A stretch of DNA of 64,000 nt, taken from NCBI GenBank assembly GCA_012295275.1, contig CM022673.1, positions 14,613,288-14,677,287 of the forward strand. The letters run 5' to 3'. The notes below the pieces were generated by a model. It did not search any database. It saw only the letters and a program-made list of their open reading frames with translations, and had not been told where the DNA came from. The stretch is from Chrysomallon squamiferum (Eukaryota > Mollusca > Gastropoda > Neomphalida > Peltospiridae). Every line of letters begins with the position of its first letter. Within the stretch, counting starts at the first letter, position 1. The translations under genes and the position numbers were made by a program. Shown here in pieces: positions 1-13,898 of the stretch.

Positions 1-1126
<1,126 letters not shown>

Positions 1127-1193
<67 letters not shown>
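1127..1193. repeat. (TC)n microsatellite
   Basis: TC dinucleotide run of about 67 bp, followed by a CT- and CA-rich tail to about 1230. Confidence 0.97.
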
Positions 1194-1196
<3 letters not shown>

Positions 1197-1417
1197 TTCT
1201 CTCTCACATACATACACACCCACACACACAAACAGAACGCACAACACACATTTTCAGACAGCTATATCTAACCTTTATCATTCTCAGATTCTCAAGCTTT
1301 CTTTTTAATTTATTTCTTTCAAACTTTTTTTCTCTCTTTGTCATACAAATTCGCACTCATACCCACATTAACAACTAGCACTCTGTTTGCCCGAGTCACA
1401 CTGTAAACTAGACTACA

Positions 1418-1447
1418 TCACGTGACAGAGCGGCCTGCGTCACGTGA
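1418..1447. promoter_or_regulatory. Two palindromic TCACGTGA E-boxes
   Basis: TCACGTGA occurs at 1418-1425 and again at 1440-1447, 22 bp centre to centre, about two helical turns. This octamer is the core of sites bound by USF/TFE/MITF-type bHLH-zip factors in animals. No transcript is recognised nearby, so a regulatory role is inferred only. Confidence 0.4.
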
Positions 1448-1837
1448 TAGACCAGCATATCTCACCAGTTAATGTGTTATTTAGTTTGTCGAGTTGGACG
1501 TTTACGTATTGCCCTACACAGACACAGTGACTTAGTGTTTCGTGGCTTTCTCCTTGCCTGTCCGTGTCTCGCCTTTCATCATCGACCTGCACAAAACACA
1601 GCTTCGTGATTCAAACAACAACGACGTTTTCAGCATCAACTCCCACCTGACTGGCATCCTCGCACTCCGATTACAGTAAACCAACATAACAGAATCAGTC
1701 TCCGACCATTGTCAAAAGATGAATATAGATTTTTAAAAATATGTCATTACACGAACAGGCTGTTCAGAATCCCATTGTTACGTTAGTATTATTTATTTAT
1801 AGTAGGTATACACTCGTGTGTTATTTCAGTTATTAAT

Positions 1838-2440
1838 TACCTGTGTCTGTGATTACACAGAGATGTCTAGACGTAGTTACTTGCGTGTGTGATATTTAGA
1901 TGTATTTACTTACGTCTGTGACATACTGAAACATATTTACTTACGTCTGTGATTATACAGAAATATATTTACTAATGTCTATGATATTCAGAAATATATA
2001 TACTTACGACTATGATATAAACAGAAATGTTTCGATATATGAAGATACGTCTGTGGTTTTTAGATATTTTTATTTACATCTGTGATATATAGAGATGCTT
2101 AGATATATTTACTTATGTTGTGATATATAGAGATGTTTAGATATATTTACTTATGTCTGTGATGTACAGAGACGTTTAGATATATTTACTTATGTCTGTG
2201 ATATACAGATATGTTTAGATATATATGCTTACGTCTGTGATATACAGAGATATTTAAATAAATTTACTTACGTCTGTGATATTACAGAGATATTTAGATA
2301 TATATACTTACGTCTGTGATGTTTTGCTACATTTACTTGCGTCTGTGATATACCCACATATTTATATCTACTTAAGTCTGTGATATACAGATTTGTCTAC
2401 TTGTGTCTGCGATGTACAGAGATGTTTAGATAAATTAACC
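1838..2440. repeat. 39-bp minisatellite, about 14 degenerate copies
   Basis: Units of about 39 bp share the cores 'TTTACTTACGTCTGTGAT' and 'ACAGAGATGTTTAGATATA'. The middle copies (about 2100-2330) are the most alike and the outer copies are diverged, the usual pattern for an ageing tandem array. Confidence 0.93.
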
Positions 2441-2689
2441 CGCGATATTAAACAGTGATAAACGATCAGGTAGAAAATGATCTGTTTATGTTGCTCGCGG
2501 TATTCGCCTGTCAACTCGGAGGCTGGGTGTGAGCTGTGTGAGAGTAATTGGAAATTTTCCAGTCATGAATTTCTATTCAATTACTTCTTCTCATTCAGTA
2601 CTCTGATCCGCTCCTTCAACAATATCTCAGCACGTCGATCGGTTTAAACATCATTTTGTATTTTGTGTATGTCGTTCGCGTATGATATA

Positions 2690-2690
2690 G

Positions 2691-2725
<35 letters not shown>

Positions 2726-2905
2726 ATGTGTGTGTGTTTGACTGTGTGTTTCTGTTAGTATATGTCTGTGTAAGTGTGTGTATGTGTTTATGTATATGGG
2801 TTGTGTGCGTATGCGTAAAAGATCTTAGTTACTATGACTGTTAATAATGTAGTAGGAAAATGATATTATAAAAGTTATATATAACAAACATACATACATA
2901 CATAC

Positions 2906-2989
<84 letters not shown>
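2690..2989. repeat. (TG)n, (TACA)n and (AG)n cluster
   Basis: TG-rich stretch at about 2690-2810, then (TACA)n at 2889-2907 running directly into (AG)n at 2908-2989. The AG run is pure. Confidence 0.95.
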
Positions 2990-2991
<2 letters not shown>

Positions 2992-3429
2992 GCCAACAGT
3001 GTAATGAATCGTTTGGTACCTTTCAGAAAAATGGGCGATTTTATATGCTGTCGTTGATGTTGACGATGATGGTAGCGGTGAAGTTGTTGATTTTGATGGC
3101 TGTGATGACGACTGTACAGGTTGCTGGTGGTGTTGATTTTGGTACCCTTGTTTATATTGTCGATGATGACGGTGTTGTTGATGAGGTCATTGGTGTTCGT
3201 GCTGATAGTGTTTCCATGTATAGGAATATATTAAGTTTTTTTCTATATTAATTTGTGATGACAGCACAGAGAACCCATAATTTACGTTATATATACACAG
3301 AATTTAGGTTATTTAGTAAAAATATATAAAGATTTATTACAAACACTGGAACTCATAAACATAGAAGTGCTCTGAATAAATGAGCAGACAATCAGTTGAA
3401 CAGACAGACAGTCAGAAGTAATCACACAA

Positions 3430-5110
3430 ATTTATACTACTACATTAACTCTTTGTCTCCTCTACGATAATGCTGAGATATTGTAAATAAAGTGGCATTA
3501 ACTGTTCGTATGCTAATTACAATACCGCAGACGTTTGCGATTAACTCTTTATTTCCTAAAGACGTGACATTGTGTCTTTATCTGTAAAAGAAAAGTATTT
3601 ACTTGATGTACCAAACATCACCAATAAATCTTTATTAACTTCAGTCACAATGATGTCACGTTAACTGTTTAATAATAAAAAAAAGAAATAAAATATAACC
3701 ACTGTTAACTCTATATACTCTAAAGTCACTGAGAAGTGACAGTTAACTCTTTACACTCTAAAGTGAAATGACGATACTTACAAACAAAAGATTCACTGAA
3801 ATAACTATTAACTGTTTATACAGAGAGGTGACGGAGAAAGTCGTATTAATAAAGAAGGACAGAATAAAACTGTCATCTCACAATGTGAGACATACAAAGT
3901 GAGACGTTTGTCTGGAAAGCTTTTAGTGAGACTGAGTTTATGAGAGCCTCTCCAAACTCTGCCACAAAGCCGAGTGGAGTTTATTGATAATTCCACAAGA
4001 ACAAGGATAATTAGTTTTTGCGATAAAATGAAATTTATGTTTTCTTGTGTCTTCGTCCAGGAGAGACAGAAAATCATCGATTTCCGTCCACGAGGGTCTG
4101 TGATATATTTGCAAAGTGTCAAACTGCTTGAGAGATGGCTTGAAGAATTTGCTAATTTCCCGTTCTGGACGGGATAATGTGATGTGAGAGAAAGAGGCAG
4201 AGAGATTGTCAGCGATAAATGAACGAAAAGGAACGAAAGCGAAATCAGAAAAGTCCAAATTATATGGATGATCTCTTAAAAGATGTACGTGTGCGTGTGC
4301 GTGTGCGCATGCGCCTGTGTGTGAATGTGTTAATCTGTTTCTAATTTATGAACTATTTATTGTGCATGTATATCACAGGGGTGCCAGAATTGAACTAATT
4401 TGAAGTATTTTGGAACAGGGACAGAGATGTTAAATACGCTGGAACCAAAAGTTCGTCAGTATGCATACATAATAAATATTTTAAAAGTGTGGTGCATCTG
4501 AAAGTATGAAAAATGTCATTATTTTAAACGACATTTGCTAATTACAATATTTCGCTTTACTTTGAATATTTAAACGTATATAGACAGACGTGACTGCTAC
4601 AAAACTGAGAAGGAAAAACCTTGTTGTCTTCTGATGTTTTTCTTGTACTCAAGATTATTACGTGAGATTTGCGCTCTGTTAAACCGGTGACTTCAGTATC
4701 TCTAATGGGTGACTCCAAATGAATGTAATCAAACCACTGTTACAAAACAAAATAAGCACAGGCGACAGTTACTTTGCAGTTATCAGGATACAACTCACAG
4801 GGTGACATCAACGCATCACGTGACAGTCACACTTCTGTTATGACCTTAAAAAACAGATTGGTGACATTAACGCTTTAAACGTCATTCACACTACTCCGTC
4901 CAACGTTCAAAGGCGACAACTACACTACGATCATACAGAGATTTGAAACACTTCGGGTGACATCAACAGAGAAAGTGTCAATCTCGCTAAGATTACCAAA
5001 AACTGTGAGTGACACCGGCGCATCTCACTTTTAACCGAGTTGTTTGTTCTACTGGTTTCGTGTCGGCTCAGATACATAATTAAACATCTCGTCACCAGCA
5101 AACCTGATAT
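3430..5110. other. Degenerate interspersed repeats, no gene
   Basis: The words 'GTTAACTCTTTA' and 'CTAAAG..GTGAC' recur between 3430 and 3830. 'GGTGACATCAACGC' and 'GTGACAGT' recur between 4690 and 5110. These look like strongly diverged tandem units. A 106-residue minus-strand frame (3938-4258) has no recognisable motif and I do not call it a gene. Confidence 0.5.
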
Positions 5111-6014
5111 GACCTTCATTCCGTGACAGTGACACGCTTGGCCTACATTTGACCATTCCGTAAAAGAGATGAAAGAATTAACGCCGCCGCACGGAAGAAG
5201 TGGGTCGCGATGTACTCGAGTAAGCGAGTTAACCCAGGCGGAGTTAATTGGAAACTGTCTGTGCGTTGTTTAATGGATACATTAATTATCTGTCGTGTTG
5301 TGGTCTCGGGAGAACGCCGTCGTAACAAAGTGAAATTAAACCAATGTCTTTGTAGAGAGAGAGCGATCACTCACCTCTCTTCGAGATACTTTTATTTTTA
5401 ACTCTTATCAGTTTTAGTTCCATCACAAACACACACACACACGATCGTTTGCGACTCAGTCATTCAGCTGATTACGTTATTCATTTTAATTGTCAAACAG
5501 GCGGTGGTATTTTCATTCTGTGGCCTCGAGTATTGTACGTAACAGATATGTTTCGAAATATAGCATTCAACAGTTAACAATTACAGAAATTGCTTTCAGT
5601 ATTGAATTATTTACAACGTAGAAATTTTAATATATATTAATGTAAGGTTTATTATGTGACGTTGTATTCTGAAATGTAATTTTGTTTTGTCTGAAGAATT
5701 ATTTCATCACGCGTTTTGTTTCCGCGCACCGTGTGTGATCGTGATGAATCATTCGTCCCTGGGAATGATTCTGTGTTTACTCATCATTAACTAGTAACAC
5801 CGTTAAATCTTGTGTCATTACGTGATACGGTAACCTCAGTCACCACCATCACAGAAAGAGAGAGAGCGAGAAGGGTAGAGACAGGGAGAGACAGAGACAG
5901 ACAGACAGACAGGTAATTTATTGTTTCGTCGTCCTTCACGACGTCTGTTGACAGATTGGAGAAAAGAATTCTTCACATAAAGTTTTCGTCATAGGAATCT
6001 TTAGAGTTGTATAA

Positions 6015-6110
<96 letters not shown>

Positions 6111-7182
6111 TATATATTATACAAATTATACTCATATAATAGATACCCATAATATGTGATATGTTAGATGCAACGTATTAGTCAGAGAGTACATATGATA
6201 TTTGTGATATTCACCCTAATGCTATATAACAGATATGTGACATACGTGACTGACAGTGAACTTATCCTGTGAAGACAAACTTAGAGATGAGAGAATGTCA
6301 ACACGTCCTGCTGGGAATAGATTGTTAAATTAAACGTAACCAAACGACTGAAATTTTTTAACAATCACGAACTTTTATTACAGACTGACTGAACAGACGG
6401 ACAAACACACATACACACGCATACATGCACACACAAACACAAATGCGATAAACCGGATACAAATATTCGTTATTATTATTATCAAAGTCATTGTTGCTGT
6501 TCTTATCTTATTATTTATTTATTTAGTTTAGTTTAGTTTAGGTGTAAAATAGAAAACTCGTTAGCTTTTTAATTATAAAAGTTTTGCACTCGACAGTCCA
6601 CATGTTTTTCCGTTTTATTCAAATAAAGAGAAAACTTAATGATATTGACAGAGTGTGTAATAGAGAGATCTATATTTCCATTTGGATGTTCGTATTCCTC
6701 TGTTTCCAGAAACCAATCGTTGTAAACCGGTAATTTACGTCGATACCGTGACGTCATAGCTATAGACAACACACAATACTCACGCACGCGCCAGATGTCT
6801 TTCATGTTACATAACAATCATTTAGCGTCGTACTCGTATCAAAATGACAAGTGACGCGTGCTATTTTTAATGTTTGTGTTTTAACATGTACGTCAGTTTA
6901 ATTCCAGCTCGGTGGCAATATTCTTCATACAAAAGCGTTTCGTGTGTCGCTCCAGTCATTTCTTTAATTCACCATGTCTCAATGATTTTGTTTGAAGAAT
7001 GAGAAAAAAATCTATAATTTGCGAAAAATCCATAACAACCCGTGTTTACTGTGTTTAATGTTTGACTTAGGATGTTTTACATACAGTAAAAAACAACAAA
7101 AAAACCCACCATGCAGACAAATAACGCAAGCACCTAGAACACTAACATACATAAAATAAACACCATAAAAACACACACAGTG

Positions 7183-7186
<4 letters not shown>
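5111..7186. other. Intergenic, microsatellites, no gene
   Basis: Mostly non-coding unique sequence with a (CA)8 near 5427, a long TC tract, TTTAG repeats near 6521-6540 and a palindromic CRE TGACGTCA at 6749-6756. I see no supported exon. Confidence 0.5.
6018..6109. repeat. (TC)n microsatellite
   Basis: TC run of about 92 bp with one interruption near 6099. Its minus strand gives an artificial Arg-Glu frame. Confidence 0.97.

Positions 7187-7266
<80 letters not shown>
7187..7266. repeat. (AT)n microsatellite
   Basis: Alternating AT run of about 80 bp, self-complementary and able to extrude as a cruciform. Confidence 0.97.
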
Positions 7267-7270
<4 letters not shown>

Positions 7271-7572
7271 TTGTAGATAAATATTTACTACGATACTATT
7301 TGTGATGTTGTAATTGGTTACCATGGTTACACTGAGTCAGTTTAAATTTTTCAGATTATTTCAACAAGCCTACAAATCTTTGATTTCTTCATGTGCGTAC
7401 GTGAACGAAATTACATCAGTGTAATTGCATCTCCGCCTTCAGTAATTACAATCATTGTAGCAGTGACTAAATTTAGACTTTTAATAATAGCTCTAATTTC
7501 TCCTTGCGCTCACATCGACGTAACTACCGTAAACTAACTGCATACGTGCCAACTCATCCTCGTAGACAAAGT

Positions 7573-7694
7573 ACTTCCGCTTCCGGTTTGATTATTTAGC
7601 AGTAAACCAACTTCAAACCTTCCGACAGTGATTTTATCTAAAAAATCTATTTCCGCTTCCTTAGTAGTGTATGAAAACTACTTCCGCTTCCGGT
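7573..7694 (-). promoter_or_regulatory. Duplicated double-ETS motif
   Basis: The 15-mer ACTTCCGCTTCCGGT occurs exactly at 7573-7587 and 7680-7694, with a partial third copy (TTCCGCTTCC) at 7651-7660. On the minus strand each full copy reads ACCGGAAGCGGAAGT, two overlapping GGAA cores of the ETS class. No gene start is visible nearby. Confidence 0.4.
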
Positions 7695-7794
7695 AATATG
7701 CATGTCATAACTAGTCTTAATTGACAGTTTGAATGCCGATGTTTTTGTTCCTGTCTTCCTTCTGTTTCGTCTGTGGACTGTGTTAGTGTTGTGT

Positions 7795-7900
7795 ATCTAG
7801 CTGTTTATTTATTTATCTGTCTGTTTATTTATTTATTATCTTTCTGTTTATTTATTTATTTATCTTTCTGTTTATTTGTTTATTTATTTATTTATAAATT
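7795..7900. repeat. (TTTA)n with CTGT interruptions
   Basis: TTTA tetranucleotides broken by CTGT or CTTTCTGT every 20-30 bp, so a compound repeat of blocks. Confidence 0.9.
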
Positions 7901-8289
7901 TAAAATATTCACAGTAGAAAATACCATTTAATTTGTTCAATTCTTATTTGTCTTTTAACTTTCGTATTTCACTGAGTAATGTTATTGTTGTAGAAAACAA
8001 GGAGCACTAGTTACTAAGTATTAGTACTAGATACTCTGCAAAACATATGTAACTACTAAGCAGATATAATAGGCTATATAACTAATAATTAAGAAGTAAT
8101 ATTAAATAAAAACATTAGTTACTAATTAAAATATTACTAAGTAATGGTAAGAGTAGTAGATATTAAGTAAAAGGGTTAGTTACAATAATGCTTAATAAGT
8201 AGTAGTGATAGTTATTAAATGGCAGAATTTCTGTATGATAGCATATACTGGATAACAGTAATAGTTACTATAAGACAGAAATTAACGTG

Positions 8290-8550
8290 ATAGCATATTA
8301 AGTAGTAATTACTAAGTGGTAGAAGTTACTATGTGACAGTTCCAGGTGATAGAACTTACTATGTGATAGTACCAAGTAATAGAACTTACTATATGATAGT
8401 GCCAGGTAATAGAACTTACTATATGATAGTACTAAGTGACATATGTTACTATGTGATAGTGTTAAGTAAGTATAGAAGATACTATGTGATAGTATTAACT
8501 TAGTGATAGTAGTTACTGAGTGATAGAAGATAGTGTGTGACGGTATTAAG
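8290..8550. repeat. 30-bp minisatellite
   Basis: About nine units containing 'ACTTACTATGTGATAGTA' and 'CCAAGTAATAG'. The 30-bp period is a multiple of three, so the minus strand gives a Ser/Tyr/Leu-rich repetitive frame (8298-8606) that is not a gene. Confidence 0.93.
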
Positions 8551-8769
8551 CAGTGGTTGGACGGAGAAGTGAAATGTTTCTGAAGGAACTCGGTTATACT
8601 CAACAAGGCATGAACACGTAACGATATTTGTGACTAAAACTCGCTAATGAAATGAAAAGTGGAAGTAAATTCGATACCGCTGACAGCTCGACTCTCTCCG
8701 TATCGACTGTGCCGTGCATGTTGCCTTACAATTAACACACCAGCAGTCGATTGTTATTGGTCGACAGAA

Positions 8770-9190
8770 GTGTGCTTGAGTCACACACACAGACACAGAG
8801 ACACACTCACACACGCACACATACATCAAGAACATGTTGACACGATCATACTTATTCAAACACAGACATATACACACATATATTACACACACACAATATA
8901 TATATATATAAACGATTTTATATTACGTTATTATATACATATACAAACACATGACTGAATGTAAATATTTATATAGATTTACAGTCTACATGTGCTGTTA
9001 CTACTGTAGGCATACAACAATTATTTCTAAATGAAAGAGGCACTAACATTAACAGAGAAATAACAGAAAGCAAATTAATTTCTGCAGTGAATAAATTAAT
9101 TTTATAAATAAAGTCACAAAGAATTCTATAAAGAGACAGAAAGGACATGTTAACAAAACAACCTTAATAGAAAATAATAATAATAATAAC

Positions 9191-9256
<66 letters not shown>
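8770..9256. repeat. CA-rich tract and (AAT)n microsatellite
   Basis: CA-rich sequence at about 8782-8900 with a short (TA)n, then (AAT)n at about 9173-9256, read as poly-Leu on the minus strand. Confidence 0.93.
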
Positions 9257-9557
9257 CTAAAACTAGATATAACCGAAAGCGTAAATATTTTCATGTAATA
9301 CTACAGAAACAGAAGTACTTTTTGTAGAGAACTGCTGTTATCGAGTTCAAGTTTCTTTACCACATACATATAATTCATTTCTTTACACGAAAACTATTAA
9401 TATCGAATAAATAAATATTAAATTTTTAAAATAGCTATAACAGCGGTTTTATTTTTATCATTGATTAAATTATATGAGAAAACATTTCTCTAACGTCGTG
9501 AGTAACCGATTTTATGTTACGTTTATTTAAAAAATACAGATGAGTCATCGCTCGTAA

Positions 9558-9559
<2 letters not shown>

Positions 9560-9593
<34 letters not shown>

Positions 9594-9690
9594 GTAATTG
9601 GTGGCGGCGTTGTTACTGTTGATGCTTCTGCTGCTGGTGTTATCGCTGCTGCTGTTGTTGTTATCGCTGCTGCTGTTGTTGTTATTTGTA
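9560..9690. repeat. (ATT)n plus 18-bp GCTGCTGTTGTTGTTATC repeat
   Basis: (ATT)n at about 9560-9593 is followed by a short compound array whose unit GCTGCTGTTGTTGTTATC is present about three times (9620-9685). Confidence 0.9.
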
Positions 9691-10404
9691 GTAATTACGG
9701 TAGTCGTTAGTGAATGTTGAAAGTAGTCCTATTTCAGATTGTACTCGTTAGAGACAAATCCAGAAAAAAGAGAAATGACTGATTGAGAGCACCCACTAGA
9801 CAAGCAAATCGTCTCAAGTCCAGTTCACGTAGCAATTAGATTTTTTTTCAATCCTGTTTGTATATCTTCATGGCCCCGTGATTATCTAACTGCCGGCTTA
9901 ACATAATATTTCAAATTAAAACCGCCATCGATCGTCCAGGCTCGCTCCTGCTGAGAACGAGTTCAGAAGCAAATGAAATATACTTCTAAAAATAGCCGTC
10001 TTTGACGATTGTGCGTACTCTGCAAAAGAAAGCTGTTTTGTGGAGATCGTTCCAAGTAATTCTGTTCGACTTCACTTCTCGTGTCGTGAAGATACAACAA
10101 TACCTCGTGGACTTCATTTCTCGTGATGTGAAGTTAAAATTCACGTGTACTTCACGTGGACTTTTTTCTTATCCTAACAAGCCCAGTGAGCACAGTGCTG
10201 ATTGGTTTTGGCGTCGCTCTGCATATTTCCGTTAGTAACTTGTAGTCGATAAGGTTCTTCCTCACGTTTTGTTAACGACACTTTCCACGCAGGTACCTGC
10301 TAAATCACCGCACAGCATAAATATTTTATTATTCACTAGCAACCCACATTAATTCCCAGATCTCGTAGCTATTGCAAAGTTCACTGAAGATCTGGCGAAC
10401 TAAT
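9691..10404. other. Intergenic, no gene seen
   Basis: Largely unique sequence. A short duplicated word ('GACTTCACTTCTCGTG' near 10069 and 'GACTTCATTTCTCGTG' near 10111) shows a small local tandem. No exon is supported. Confidence 0.5.
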
Positions 10405-10419
10405 CAACCAGATGGCGCT
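10405..10419 (+). promoter_or_regulatory. CTCF-like motif, plus orientation
   Basis: CAACCAGATGGCGCT matches the animal CTCF core consensus CCASYAGRKGGCRSY at 14 of 15 positions (second base differs). It lies 3.5 kb upstream of the 5-HT1-like receptor. Binding is inferred, not shown. Confidence 0.4.
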
Positions 10420-10734
10420 GTTAGATAGTGGAACTTCCGGTTGAAATAAGAACACATAAATTTTACCTTGTTTTCTTTTTCAGGCTCGTTAGGTAACAAA
10501 AATAAAAAAAAGAAGAAGAAAAAGGACAAACTGTAAAATGCTGATAAACTTTTTTTAAAATTATTATCTACTATCTAACAAAAACATTTATAAATAAATA
10601 TATTTTTTTTATTATTGAGTTTTACAGCATCCGCGCTTAACGACATCATAGTTTGAATTAAAAAACAAAACATATATTTAAAGTATGCCAGCTTCAATAT
10701 TCATTTGTCAAAATGACCCATAGCATTTTATCAT

Positions 10735-10913
10735 CATCATAATTATTGTTGTTGTTGTTAGTATTATTATTGTTGCTATTACTACCACTACTACTACTGT
10801 TATTATTTTGCCTGCATTATAAACTACATGTAGCTTCTACAATAGAATAATAATAAATTATTGAATCAGTATAATACTTTTGAAATAATAATAATAATCG
10901 TAATAATAACTGC

Positions 10914-10950
<37 letters not shown>

Positions 10951-11027
10951 TAATGATAATAATAATAACAATATGTAGCAATAGCAGTAGTATTTATTTA
11001 TTTATTTTTTAGCATTATTACTATTAC

Positions 11028-11087
<60 letters not shown>

Positions 11088-11095
11088 CTTCATCA
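10735..11095. repeat. Opposed ATT / AAT / ATT trinucleotide tracts
   Basis: Degenerate TTG/ATT (10735-10800), then (AAT)n at about 10887-10975, then (TTA)n at about 11025-11087. AAT and ATT runs of similar length face each other about 50 bp apart, so a transcript could fold into a long hairpin. Confidence 0.93.
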
Positions 11096-11555
11096 TTATT
11101 AATATCTCTGAAAACTATTTCAGTAATACGATTTTGAAAGGTTAGTGCTTCAGAAAATTCAACATTTAACTAAATGTCAACATTTTCTAGACTTGTAGAG
11201 AAAACGTTATTGAAATTGTCAACAACGTGATAATTCCTGACTTGTAAAATAAATTAGTGTTTTTTAAAATGATTACCTCAGCTCTGCAACCTCGTTACGT
11301 CTGTGTCAAAATCATTGATTTCCTAATTAATCCCACTTGTTCGGCTAACACTAATATTTACACCATTAAAAAATAATCAAATATAATGAGAAGAGGATTC
11401 AGTGTGTCGATTCAGAACTGAATCCAGGTCGAATTCTCATCCAACACGCGCCCAAATAAACACTTTTGTGTAGAATAAAATTCAAAATTTTTGTCGGCAC
11501 ATTGTTTAATATGGCTTTTAAGTTAAGTTACATTGGGTTTTTCCATTTGTGTATG

Positions 11556-11590
<35 letters not shown>

Positions 11591-12195
11591 GTAGTTGGCT
11601 AGCAGATAAATAGGTAACGTATTTATAGAAATCTAAACGCCACTTTTGATCAATTTTAACATTCAGCATTAGTTATATCAATTTTTTATTTTTAATTTTT
11701 TTAAGGTTACTTTGAAATTTAAAAAATTGCTTTGTCAGTTAAAGCAATAAGTTTGTCGCACGCTGTTTACGTATAACTAAACAACACATTTTAAATCAGA
11801 CTCTAAATTCAGAATAAAATTCTTCGGTGCGTAATTAATTATGTTTCAGGAGAAAAAAAAAAAAAAAAAAAAAATGAGAAAACGAAAGAATGACTGAACA
11901 CATAAACAATTACCAGCGGTACGGAACACGACAGTAAGATTTATCAAACAAAATCGAGATTCCTTCATTAAAACGAAATCGAGGTTTAGCCACATTTGTG
12001 TGAGTGAAATCGAGACTAATCGATAAAATCGAGGCCCGATTTTCCCTGCTTTTTCTTCTTCTTCTTCTTTTTTTTTTTTTTAACGAAGTAAGACAGAGCC
12101 GTTCATCAGCAGTGACAAAGATTAACTGTTTTATCGAAAACGTTGACAATTTATGACTGGAGTTAATTTGCAGATGTCAAGGGAATCATTCATAC
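11096..12195. other. Intergenic, no gene seen
   Basis: AT-rich unique sequence with (AT)n at about 11560-11586, poly-A at about 11848-11872 and poly-T near 12069. I see no supported exon. Confidence 0.5.
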
Positions 12196-12242
12196 CACGT
12201 GACTCACTAAATGAGGTCAGACGAGCAGGCTATCTCGCGAGA
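12196..12242. promoter_or_regulatory. E-box / AP-1 / TCTCGCGAGA cluster
   Basis: CACGTG at 12196-12201 overlaps TGACTCA at 12200-12206, and the ten-base palindrome TCTCGCGAGA lies at 12233-12242. In vertebrates TCTCGCGAGA marks CpG-rich promoters and is bound by BANP. The cluster is 1.66 kb upstream of the receptor ATG in a non-repetitive stretch (12170-12430), so it may be promoter or enhancer DNA of that gene; this is inference. Confidence 0.35.
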
Positions 12243-12452
12243 TTTGCGTTGCCGTTCACTAAATGAAAACAATTGAGTAACACCGCTGATCTATCAATCC
12301 AGACTTATATAGATCTGCTTCCTTCGTAAATTAGAGCGCTCGCTAGTGATCTATCATTCAGCGTGACAATAGTGACAACAAAGTGACACGCCTCTGTTTT
12401 ATTCTTATCATTCATCTCGACGTCATTAAAACTGGATACTTCGCTGTCTGTA

Positions 12453-12630
12453 TTTTACACAAACAGCCTGTTTTATAGAATTTTACACAAACTGCCTCTT
12501 TTACACTCTTTTACATAAAATGCCTCTATTAATGTATTACACAAACTGCCTTTGTTACCGGATTTTACACAAACATTACATTATTTTACATAAAAGGCCT
12601 CTATTACACAAACTGCTTCAGTGGCAGTAT
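12453..12630. repeat. 28-bp minisatellite
   Basis: About seven units built on 'TTTTACACAAACTGCCTC' with some shortened to 20-21 bp. Confidence 0.88.
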
Positions 12631-12778
12631 TAAACAGATCTTTTAAGTTTCATTTAAACTGTTTTTGTTCTCGTTTTATGTTTGTTTTATTTAATTTTCC
12701 TTGAACATAAACTGACATTACAGTAGTCCTGTGAGAACACTCTGTGTAGTTCAGACTTAAGTAAGTAAAAAAATACAT

Positions 12779-12889
<111 letters not shown>

Positions 12890-13370
12890 AACGTCAGTAT
12901 TAACTGCGCTCAAGTTGAGTATTGTATCGAGTGTGCATGCATTGCAGTCAGTATATACACAACTTAATTTTCGAGTCCCTGCAGACTGCTGCGCTTTGCA
13001 GCCTTCAGTAAAGCACTAAGACAAATTTAGTGTACGTATTATTCGCTCACTGGAGACTGCGGCTGAAAGGAAAGTCCCTGTGTGATCGTATTTCACTTTT
13101 TATTGAGATGAAACGGGCAAGGCAAGAAATCTTATTCATCCTCAGCCGGTGATGGGGTGTAATGAGTGTGTATAAACCGACTCTTTTAGCTTTCAGCCAG
13201 CACCGCGTTACATCGCCGGCTACAAATTGAATATAGAAAAGTAAATTAATTCCAAAGAAATCAACAAAAAAAAAAAAAATCGAATACGTTCTAAGTGATA
13301 CTTTCTTTCTAAGATTGTACAAAATCTGTTTATGATAGCGATATTGCAAATGACATAAACAAAGTGTGTG

Positions 13371-13576
13371 TTATTGTACCGATTTCTAATACATTGTTAT
13401 TGTATAGATTTATAATTCGTTGTTATTATACAAATTCATAACACTTTTGTTGTTATACAGATTTTATAATACATTGTGTTATTATACAGATTTATAATTC
13501 TTTGTGTTGTTATACAACTTTTTAATATACTGTGTTATATACGGATTTCTAATACACGTGTCATTATATTTTGCAG
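13371..13576. repeat. 28-bp minisatellite ending in an AG acceptor
   Basis: About seven units on the pattern 'TTATTATACAGATTTATAA' plus a TTGTG tail, period 26-29 bp. The last diverged unit ends in 'TCATTATATTTTGCAG', which reads as a good 3' splice acceptor for the downstream 5' UTR. Confidence 0.88.
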
Positions 13577-13898
13577 ATTCGACCTACGATCACGAAACAT
13601 TTAAAACAGCTGATATTCACACAAATGGACGACGTTGTTCACACAAGTACTGCAGTTCTCTGGTGCGTTACTCAGTTGCAATCGAGCTGCACGCTGAAAT
13701 AACTGAAAAGTCAGAGATGATGAAATGAGTGGAGAGAAAAACTGACTGAAACTCAGACAAACTGAGTTGTGTAAATTTGTGTCATTTCTTTCGACAAGTT
13801 GTTTTGACTTTGTGCAAATTTCTCATTCGCTGAGATTGTCAACCATTCCAAACACATTCCCCTCGACGTTCCTTCCTCTGCACTAGCACGACGTTGCT
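13577..13898 (+). other. Possible 5' UTR exon part of the receptor
   Basis: Non-repetitive sequence between a pyrimidine-rich TTTTGCAG at 13569-13576 and the receptor ATG. If that AG is used, the gene has an intron in the 5' UTR and an intronless coding region. A 74-residue frame (13504-13728) crosses the presumed acceptor and is not believed. No TATA box is clear. Confidence 0.35.

Noticed and set aside
3938-4258. 106-residue minus-strand frame
   Set aside because: No domain, signal or splice context; overlaps other frames of similar length on both strands.
11390-11460. tRNA-like B box (CAGGTCGAATTCTC)
   Set aside because: No acceptor stem or A box at proper spacing; at best a decayed SINE.
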